A program made the position numbers and the translations under genes. Under the pieces are notes generated by a model that searched no databases, was not told the DNA's origin, and was given only the letters and a program-made list of their open reading frames with translations. From the NCBI GenBank assembly GCA_963733905.1, contig CAVTEU010000008.1, forward strand, positions 124,001 to 188,000: a DNA stretch of 64,000 nt. The letters are read 5' to 3'. Shown here in pieces: positions 57,584 through 64,000 of this stretch; positions within the stretch are counted from its first letter, which is position 1, and the number at the start of each line of letters is the position of its first letter. This stretch comes from DATADW01 sp963733905. Its GTDB lineage: Bacteria > Actinomycetota > Acidimicrobiia > Spongiisociales > DATADW01.

Positions 57584-58813
57584 ATGCGTGACGAGATTTG
57601 GGTCGGGAGCCATATCACGGGTAGGGCGATGCAACGACGGGAGACGAGGCCGCTAGTCGCCTCGGTGCGGGATCTTCGGGTTCACTTCAACACCAAGGCG
57701 GGCGTGGTCCACGCCGTGGACGGTGTCTCCTTCGACATCAGGGACAACGAGACCCTTGGTCTCGTTGGCGAGACCGGCTGTGGCAAGAGCGTGACCGCTC
57801 GATCCTTCATCCGCCTGATCCCCACGCCGCCCGGCATGTATGCCGGCGGCGAAATTCACTTCTTGTCCTCGGAGGCCCGGAGGTACAACCACGATCCGAT
57901 CGATCTGCTCACGATCCCAAACGAAGAGATGCTCTCGATCCGCGGCGATCGCATAGCCATGATCTTCCAGGATCCGGGCAAGGCGCTCAATCCCGCCCTC
58001 TCGATTCGGAGCCAGATCGCCGAGGTCTTCTACCAGCACCGATCCGATGAGATCCTGGAAGCCCTTGGCCCCGATGTGCCCACCATCATCCGCAGGGCAG
58101 CCACACAGGAAACGAGGAGTTTCGAGCGACTCTTGATGAGGATCCCACCTTGGCGGGCCAAGGCAGCCAAGCTGAAGCAACGGGTCGACGAGCTGGTGAT
58201 CCACGCCCTGGCCGAGACACAGATCGCGAATCCGCGCAAGATCATGGAGAGCTACCCCCACGAGCTCTCCGGGGGTATGAAGCAGCGAGTCCTCATTGCC
58301 CAGGCCCTGGCCTGCAACCCCGATCTGCTCATCGCCGACGAGCCGACGACGGCCCTGGACGTGACCATCCAGGCGAGGATCCTCGAGCTTCTCGCCGAGC
58401 TGCAGGAGCGGCTCGAGACCTCCGTCCTCTATATCAGTCACGACCTGTCTCTGGTCAGGGAGATCTGCGATCGGGTCGCCGTCATGTACGCCGGTCGGAT
58501 CGTCGAGACCGGAACGACGGAGGAGGTGTTCCGCAACCCTCTGCACCCCTACACGAGAGGGCTGATGGCTGCCGTTCCTTCGGCCACCAACCAGCGAGGC
58601 CGGCTGGCGGCCATCCATGGGAATGTGCCGGAGTTGGTTGAGCCGACGCCGTCGTGCCGATTCAGCACTCGATGCCCATACGCAGTTGAGATCTGCCATA
58701 CCACCGATCCCTCGCTGGTGACCGTGGAGGATGAACACTCGGTCTCGTGCTTCGCATACGACACGGTTGACGGCAACGTCCTGCTCCCCTCCGTGGAGAG
58801 GTGGGTCTCGTGA
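57584..58813 (+). CDS. Oligopeptide/dipeptide ABC transporter ATPase (OppD-like)
   Basis: 409 residues, unbroken. It has VHAVDGVSFDIRDNETLGLV, Walker A GETGCGKS, MIFQDPGKALNPALSIRSQI, the signature ELSGGMKQRVLIAQAL, Walker B LLIADEPTTALDVTIQARIL, the switch His in YISHDLSLV, and the C-terminal oligopeptide domain with the Cys cluster CRFSTRCPYAVEICH. A ~60-residue insertion between the signature and helical domain (DEILEALGPDVPTIIRRAAT and following) makes it longer than usual. Start ATG 57584, or an internal ATG at 57629. No permease or binding protein gene is adjacent. Its stop overlaps the next start by four bases. Confidence 0.88.
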   Translation: MRDEIWVGSHITGRAMQRRETRPLVASVRDLRVHFNTKAGVVHAVDGVSFDIRDNETLGLVGETGCGKSVTARSFIRLIPTPPGMYAGGEIHFLSSEARRYNHDPIDLLTIPNEEMLSIRGDRIAMIFQDPGKALNPALSIRSQIAEVFYQHRSDEILEALGPDVPTIIRRAATQETRSFERLLMRIPPWRAKAAKLKQRVDELVIHALAETQIANPRKIMESYPHELSGGMKQRVLIAQALACNPDLLIADEPTTALDVTIQARILELLAELQERLETSVLYISHDLSLVREICDRVAVMYAGRIVETGTTEEVFRNPLHPYTRGLMAAVPSATNQRGRLAAIHGNVPELVEPTPSCRFSTRCPYAVEICHTTDPSLVTVEDEHSVSCFAYDTVDGNVLLPSVERWVS

Positions 58814-60176
58814 CCTCGGTCAGGACCCGGGATGGCGCCCAACAGATGGCGAGGGCGGATCGGTCGGTCATATCGGTGCGTGGGGTCGAGAAGTACTTCC
58901 CCATTCAGGGAAGGAACCCTGCAACGGGTAGTCGGCAATGTGATGGCCGTCGACGGGGTCTCATTCGAGGTGCGACCCGGAGAGACAGTGGGGCTCGTGG
59001 GTGAGTCCGGGTGCGGAAAGACCACGCTCGGCCGCTGCATAACCGGGCTGGTCCCGACGACCGGTGGCAGCATCTACTTCAGGCTCTCCGACGAGGACGC
59101 CGCCTACCTCGACATGGTCGATCCCATCCCCGAGAGCGAGCGCACCCGGGAGCAGCGGGCAGAGGTGGAGCGAATCGACACCAACCACCGCATCGATCGG
59201 ATGGCGAGACACGCCTGGCGGACGTATCGCCGCAACTGCCAGATCGTCTTCCAGGACTCGTTCAGCTCGCTCAACCCGAGACATCTGGTCAAGGACCTGG
59301 TGGGACGTCCCCTCCGGGTGTACAAGGAAACATCGGGCCAGGAAACCACCGAGAGGGTGGTCGAGTTGTTGGAGAGCGTTGGGCTCGGGAGGCAGCATCT
59401 CTACCGCTTCCCACACCAGTTCTCCGGAGGTCAGAGGCAGCGGATCTCAATCGCCAGGGCGCTGGCGCTCGATCCCGAGTTCATCGTCCTCGACGAGCCG
59501 ACCAGCGCCCTCGACGTGTCGGTGCAGGCGCAGATCCTCAACCTCCTCCACGAGCTGCAGAAGGAACGCGGTCTCACCTATCTCTTCATCAGCCACGACC
59601 TCGGCGTGGTGCGACTGATGGGCGATCGTGTCGCCGTCATGTACCTGGGCAAGGTCGCCGAATACGGCACCGCCGAGGAGTTGTTCCAGGATCCCAGGCA
59701 CCCGTACACCGATGCTCTCCTCGCCGCCAATCCCGACATCAACTCCGAGCAATCCGAGATGAGGGGTCTGCGGGGCACGGTCCCCGATCCCTCCAGCCCA
59801 CCCGAAGGCTGCCGCTTCCACACCCGCTGCCCGGTCGCCACTCCGATCTGCGGCTGGGAGGTCGACGACCTCGTTGCCTGGCTTCACGCCAACGACCTAC
59901 TGCTCGGCGGTCTCACCGATGTCGAACGCCGATCCAACTTCGACGCCACTCTCGTTTTCCAGGATGAAGAGGCAGCATCGACCGTGGGCAAGGCCGCCGA
60001 AAGTGGCGACATGCCGCCTGCCATGAAGGCTGCCCTCGACGAGCTGTCGATCGAAGACCGGAAGATGCACATCCGGTTCAGCGCCGGTCGAACCGGTCGA
60101 ATTGGAGGACATCGGTGGTGGTCACCTGACCGCATGCGTCCTCCACACCGGACAGCGGCCCGAACTGACCCCGTAG
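58810..60176 (+). CDS. Oligopeptide/dipeptide ABC transporter ATPase (OppF-like)
   Basis: Second ATPase of the pair, starting at GTG 58810 inside the previous stop. Near the N-terminus is VISVRGVEKYFPIQGRNPAT, then (after a shift near 58925) NVMAVDGVSFEVRPGETVGL, Walker A GESGCGKTT, IVFQDSFSSLNPR, signature QFSGGQRQRISIARAL, Walker B FIVLDEPTSALDVSVQ, the switch His SHDLGVV and the Cys-cluster CRFHTRCPVATPIC. A shift near 60085 gives the natural end VEPVELEDIGGGHLTACVLH...PELTP at 60176. It contains a family-typical insert with the DTNHRIDRMARHAWRTYRRN segment. Confidence 0.87.
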
Positions 60177-60193
60177 GCACGAGACCCGCCGAA

Positions 60194-60677
60194 TTACTCC
60201 GCTGACAGATCGGGCGGGTTGAGGCCGAGCGCCTCTGAGCAGGCCCAATTCGTCCCCGAAGTACCAGGCTTCGGCGATGACCCCGTCCTCGACCCGCCAC
60301 AACCCGACCTCGATCACGTCGACGTGGCGTCCGGTCGCCGGGATGCCGTACAACGAACCGGTGTGGGTGCCGACCACACGGAAGATCCCCCAGACCTTGT
60401 CGTTCTTGGCGGTCAACTCGAGGAGGATGTTCTGACGGTCCCGCATCGACTCATCGTCCATGCCCTCGGGCCCCTCGGCCTCCCAGAGATCGCCGATATG
60501 GGTGAACCCGGCCCGGTGCCGCTTGAAGTCCGCTGCGAGGTATGGACGCCTCTCCGAGACCTTCGCCACGCGGTAGGCAGCGACCACGGCGAGGGCCTTC
60601 GCCTCCTCCTCGGTGCATGTGCACTCGGTCGAGCCGAACATCGAGATATGGGGATGCTCCACCAGGGCCACGGTCAC
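60194..60677 (-). CDS. SnoaL-like/NTF2-fold small enzyme
   Basis: About 160 residues of the SnoaL/ester-cyclase type cone fold: ALAVVAAYRVAKVSERRPYL near the N-terminus, HIGDLWEAEGPEGMDDES, NDKVWGIFRVVGTHTGSLYG with the central His, and VDVIEVGLWRVEDGVIAEAW with the usual Asp-Gly-xxx-Glu end strand. After a shift near 60232 it ends EALGLNPPDLSAE at 60194. The start GTG 60677 overlaps the alcohol dehydrogenase stop by four bases, so it is the last gene of the LacI-linked operon. Function not known. Confidence 0.75.
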
Positions 60678-61719
60678 AACTCCACTATCGGCCGGACCGC
60701 CTCACGTGACTCCAAGGCGGCGAGGGCATCTCCGACGGACTCCAGCGGGTAGACGTGGGTGACCAGAGGGCTCAGGTCGACCTTCCCCGAGCGCATCAGT
60801 TCGATCATTGCCGGGTAGGCGTTGGGACTCGATCGGATCCCCATCAGGTCGATCTCGTCCAATGTGAGGCGGTCGACATCGATGTATGACTGCTTGCCTC
60901 CGGTGAGGCCGAGCACGGCGACCTTCCCACCACGTCGCGCCGCACCGATGGCCTGGGCCGGCACCTCCGGGTTGCCGGTGCAGTCGAACACGTAGTCGAC
61001 CCCTCGCTCCCCCGGTGATCCGGCGCACTCCGGCAACAGCATCCTCCTTCTCGTAGTCGACCACTTCGTCACATCCCATCCGGCGTCGCAAGGTCGAGCC
61101 GGCTTCCTCGTCCGACCATGATCGAATGGGACGCCCCCGACGCCGAGGCCACAGCGGCGGTGAGCAAACCGAGGAGACCCGGGCCGAAGATGGCAACGCT
61201 CGACCCGGGGAGGAACTCGACGCGGCGAAGGGCGTGCACCGCCAGAGACCCTTGGTTCACCAACGCACCCTCGAGCGGGCTGACCGAGTCGGGCAGCTTG
61301 TGGAGCATCTGGGCGGGTCTGACCGCGTACTGGGCCAGAGCACCCGGAGCGGTATGTCCGTAGAGCCGGTACCCGGGCGTTCCAGATCTCTCGCACAGGT
61401 TGTACCGGCCCTGGCGGCACATGGGGCAGCGACCACAGCCGACGTGGTTCTCGGCCACGACCTTGTCTCCTGGCCGCAGAGTCAGATCGTCGAGACCCTC
61501 ACCGAGGGAAACCACCTCCCCCGACCACTCGTGGCCCATCACGAAGGGCAGAGACGGCGGCCAGCCCCGGTCCTGGAACGCCCCGCGGACCATCTTGAGG
61601 TCGGTGCCGCATAGGCCACACGCCCGCACCCGGACAAGGACTTCACCGGGGGCAACTTCGGGCACTTCGACTTCCTCCACGGCGAGGTCGTTCCACGCTC
61701 TCAGCACGGCGGCCCTCAT
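60674..61719 (-). CDS. Zinc-dependent alcohol/sorbitol-type dehydrogenase (MDR)
   Basis: Medium-chain dehydrogenase of about 345 residues. The catalytic zinc site is in CGLCGTDLKM and MGHEWSGEV; the structural zinc site is CGRCPMCRQGRYNLC. The Rossmann motif is AIFGPGLLGLLTA, with the later VFDCTGNPEVPAQAIGAARR, GGKVAVLGLTGGKQ and the NPYP-like SSPNAYPAMIELMRSG. It starts at ATG 61719, six bases after the creatininase stop. Frame shifts near 61085, 61030 and 61000. Similar enzymes oxidise sugar alcohols or sugar acids; the LacI regulator nearby fits a carbohydrate-like substrate (inference). Confidence 0.85.
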
Positions 61720-61724
61720 CGTGG

Positions 61725-62491
61725 TCACGACCCATCCTCCCTCGGGGCCCGCTCCGCCAGGGCCTGCCAAACCTCCTCCACCGAGCGGACGATGTGCTCG
61801 GCGACGGCGTCGATGATCTCCCTGGAGCGCTCTTCGCTGATCGCATCCGGAGTCCCATACCAACCCAACGCCGCCACTTCCCTGAAGTCCGACAAGATCG
61901 GGAACACGTCGCGGCGCCGGAACAGGGCATGTCCCTCTGACGCCCGGTCCACCGGGTCGCCCTCCAGCCGTTGGTCCAGCCTCACCAGCTCTGGATCGTG
62001 GGCGAGGACCGCCGCAGTCTCCATCGATCCTCCATGGGTGAACTCCATCTCGTCCGGAAACAGGCGCATTGGTGATCACGTGAGACTCGGCGACGACGAC
62101 ACGCAACGGGAACTGCTGCTGGGCACGATCGGCCCCCAAGCGGATCGCCGTCGAGTTGCCCTCGTGCCAGTTGACGACCACCACCCGCTCCACGCCGGCG
62201 CCGGCGAGTCCCTCACAGGCGTCGACCAACAGTGCTGCCAATGTCTCCGGTCTGACGCTCAGCGTCCCCGGCCAGGGGAGGTGGTACGGAGCCACCCCGA
62301 GCGGAGTAAGCGGGACGACGGGTGCCTGCAGCCGCTCCCCGACGCGCAGCGCGATGGTCAGGGCGGCGAAGGCGTCGGTTCCAAGTGGCAGGTGACCGCC
62401 GTGCTGCTCGATGCTCCCCGTCACCAGCACCGCCGATCCCCCGCCGCAACGCCTCCTCGGCCTCGGGTTGGGTCATGTTGGCGAGAAGCAT
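61725..62491 (-). CDS. Creatininase-family amidohydrolase
   Basis: Metal-dependent hydrolase of the creatininase/MftE/FAPy-deformylase family, about 255 residues. The metal site is VTGSIEQHGGHLPLGTDAFA, with the Glu, His and Asp ligands, later NWHEGNSTAI and THGGSMETAAVLA with the last Glu. Helix PEAEEALRRG opens it and REIIDAVAEHIVRSVEEVWQ closes it. Start ATG 62491 (MLLANMTQ). Frame shifts near 62440 and 62070. It is the first gene of the operon with ADH and SnoaL-like protein; a LacI-type operator is 44 bases upstream. The substrate is not known; the family also includes lactonase-like sugar enzymes. Confidence 0.82.
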
Positions 62492-62534
62492 GCGCTCGTG
62501 ACTCAAGTCCGATCTCCCTCCGGACCATTCGGGA

Positions 62535-62552
62535 TGCACAAACGGTTGTTCA
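62535..62552 (-). promoter_or_regulatory. LacI-type operator before the creatininase operon
   Basis: tgcacaaacggttgttca: half-sites TGCACAAAC and (complement) TGAACAACC agree in seven of nine positions around the central CG that LacI-family operators carry. It stands between the regulator's 3' end and the operon start. Confidence 0.5.
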
Positions 62553-62577
62553 GGACACTAACCCCAGCTGGGGTGTG

Positions 62578-63605
62578 TCAGGTCCGAGGCGGAGCCGTCG
62601 ACCCCCTGACCACCAGTTCGGGTGCGACAAGCTGGGTCTCGGCGGGCCGTCCCGGGTCGGAGATCGTCGCCAGCAGGATCCTCGCCGCCATGGAGCCGAG
62701 CTCGTACTGGGAGATGCGCACCGTCGTCAGTGGTGGTGAGAACCGGTCGCTGTAGGGCATGTCGTTGAAGCCCACCACCGAGACGTCCCCTGGGCAGGTC
62801 TTCCCGCGGTCCCTGATGGCATCGATCGCACCCAGGGCGAGGCGATCGTTTGCTGCGACCACGGCGGTTGTTTCCGGCCATTCCTCGAGAAGTTCACTCG
62901 TCACCCGGTAGCCCTCCTCTTCGACGTGACGATTGGCGAAGCCTCGGCCCCCGGTCAGACCGGCTTCCCGGAGTGTCTCCTCGAAAGCCCCGAGGCGGTT
63001 GACGGTGGAGGACACGTCCTTCGGTCCCCCTACGTGCACGATGTTGCGATGACCCAGCGAGAGGAGGTGCTCCACCGCCATCCTGGTGCCGGCGTGATCG
63101 TCGGGTAGCACGGCGCTGGTGGTGGAGGTATCCGCGCCCCGGTTGAAGAGGACGACGGGGATCCCCTCTTCGACGAGTCCGGCGAGAACCCGATCGTCGT
63201 CCCTGGCGATTCCGTAGAGCAGACCCTCGGCTTGGACGCCGAGCATGGCCGACACCTGCACCTCGGCGTGCTCGGGGTCGTCGTCCGTGCTGGCGAGTAG
63301 CAACGAGTAGCCATCCGCAGAGAGGACATCGCCTGCGCCTCGCGTGATCCCTGCCTGATACAGATTCGCCACGTCGGGGACGACCATCCCGACGACGAGA
63401 GTCCGTCCGGTGCGGAGGGCACGAGCGATGGTGTTCGGCCGGTAACCCAACCTTCGGGCCACATCGCGGATGCGACGCTCGGTGTCCTGGGTGATCCGAC
63501 CTGCCGCCGCCCGGTCATTGAGAACACGGGAGACGGTGGAGACGTGCACTCCCGCCTCTCGAGCGACATCACGCAGCGTGGGCTTGGCCGACCTGGTCTC
63601 GCCAT
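62578..63605 (-). CDS. LacI-family transcriptional regulator of the creatininase/ADH operon
   Basis: About 340 residues. ATG 63605 gives MARPGRP, then after a shift near 63578 the helix-turn-helix TLRDVAREAGVHVSTVSRVL, the hinge RRLGYRPNTIARALRTGRTL, and the effector domain (VVGMVVPDVANLYQAGITRG, LLLASTDDDPEHAEVQVSAM, VVGFNDMPYSDRFSPPLTTV, ending LVVRGSTAPPRT). It is upstream of and in the same direction as the creatininase operon, so it is probably a local repressor. It resembles the LacI gene at 40356 in domain sequence but not closely enough to be a duplicate. Confidence 0.88.
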
Positions 63606-63722
63606 CTCCCGTTGATCACGGAGGCGAGCGTACCCAAGCTGATTCTCACCACCTATCCGGAGCAGACCGGCCGGTTGTTTCCTAGCTTGGGCGCGCTCGC
63701 AGGCAAGAAAAGGCGAGCAACA

Positions 63723-64000
63723 ATGCATCCCGAGGACACGTCCGGTTTTCGACTCGTCGGTCACTCCGACCTGATGGGGCACGGCGACGGGATGCAGGTC
63801 ATGCCCCACGGCGACGTTCTCTATGTCGGCCATTTCGGCCCGAGCGGCAAGGGCACCTCGATCCTCGACATCTCGGACCCGACGGCGCCGCAGGTGATCC
63901 GGCAGTGGGATGCCCCCCCGGGATCACACACCCACAAGGTGCAGGTGGCGGACGGCCTCCTGCTGGTCAACCACGAGCTGTTCCGGAGTGAGGGACCGGC
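63723..64000 (+). CDS. LVIVD-repeat (beta-propeller) protein, N-terminal part
   Basis: An open frame from ATG 63723 runs off the right edge. It starts MHPEDTSGFRLVGHSDLMGH, then MQVMPHGDVLYVGHFG and TSILDISDPTAPQVIRQWDA, HTHKVQVADGLLLVNHELFR. The LDISDPxxPxVI and HTHxVQV pattern is that of LVIVD beta-propeller repeats. No signal peptide is visible. It is divergent from the LacI gene with about 117 bp between, so it may share that regulator's control. Confidence 0.75.
   Translation, partial: MHPEDTSGFRLVGHSDLMGHGDGMQVMPHGDVLYVGHFGPSGKGTSILDISDPTAPQVIRQWDAPPGSHTHKVQVADGLLLVNHELFRSEGP

Noticed and set aside
219..60205. Calling the frame-broken genes pseudogenes
   Set aside because: The breaks are single bases, the flanking parts keep catalytic residues and codon bias, and essential genes such as nrdJ are affected.

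Overview
The window is high-GC DNA from an actinobacterium, most likely the class Acidimicrobiia or a close relative. This is inferred from gene content and style, not from a marker gene. The clues are a mycothiol-type MDMPI/DinB protein, an F420-type luciferase-like oxidoreductase, Thr/Pro-rich secreted proteins, a VanY-like protein with Cys-containing S-layer-type repeats, and sigma-B-type partner switching. No rRNA or tRNA gene was recognised.

Sequence quality caveat, valid for the whole window: many well-conserved genes (icmF, acyl-CoA synthetase, nrdJ, arcC, the P-type ATPase, ilvE, oppF-like and others) are split over two or three frames by single-base shifts, while both halves keep family motifs and GC-rich third positions. 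This fits uncorrected indels better than gene decay, so these genes are given as one CDS over the full span and the approximate shift points are noted.

Layout. 0-12 kb: B12-dependent isobutyryl-CoA mutase fusion (icmF), a beta-lactamase-family hydrolase, a luciferase-like oxidoreductase, an MFS exporter, an aldo/keto reductase, an SDR, an MDMPI protein and an ABC-2 exporter. 12-16.2 kb: Thr-rich secreted protein, TspO, redoxin, GlsB and an acyl-CoA synthetase. 16.2-22.6 kb: a stress block with Dps, a partner-switching cluster (a HATPase fused to a SigB/SigF-type sigma factor, two STAS proteins, two more RsbW-like proteins, a GAF-PP2C phosphatase), CsbD, a 19-residue hydrophobic peptide and two small membrane proteins. 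GTTT-N15/16-GGG-type promoters stand before GlsB, CsbD, the peptide and the 22042 membrane protein, with a weaker one before Dps, so the cluster and its likely targets lie together.

22.6-33.9 kb: ilvE, an ABC exporter, a Rieske-FAD oxidoreductase, then class II ribonucleotide reductase nrdJ with NrdR-like operators and an intein carrying LAGLIDADG endonuclease motifs, and a pirin. 33.9-43 kb: a membrane protein with low-complexity repeats, the VanY/S-layer-repeat protein, a CREST-like membrane hydrolase, a beta-hydroxyacid dehydrogenase, an aldehyde dehydrogenase, a LacI regulator and a DHA2 exporter. 43-51 kb: one tight minus-strand run with a P-type ATPase, ornithine carbamoyltransferase, carbamate kinase, arginine deiminase, a small membrane protein and a YfcC-family transporter, that is an arginine deiminase pathway. 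51-57 kb: SHOCT and DUF6325 proteins, a CMD-like protein, an APC permease, an M20 peptidase and a peptidoglycan-binding lipoprotein. 57-64 kb: two oligopeptide-type ABC ATPases without permeases, a SnoaL-like/ADH/creatininase operon with a probable LacI operator and its LacI gene, and the start of an LVIVD-repeat protein.
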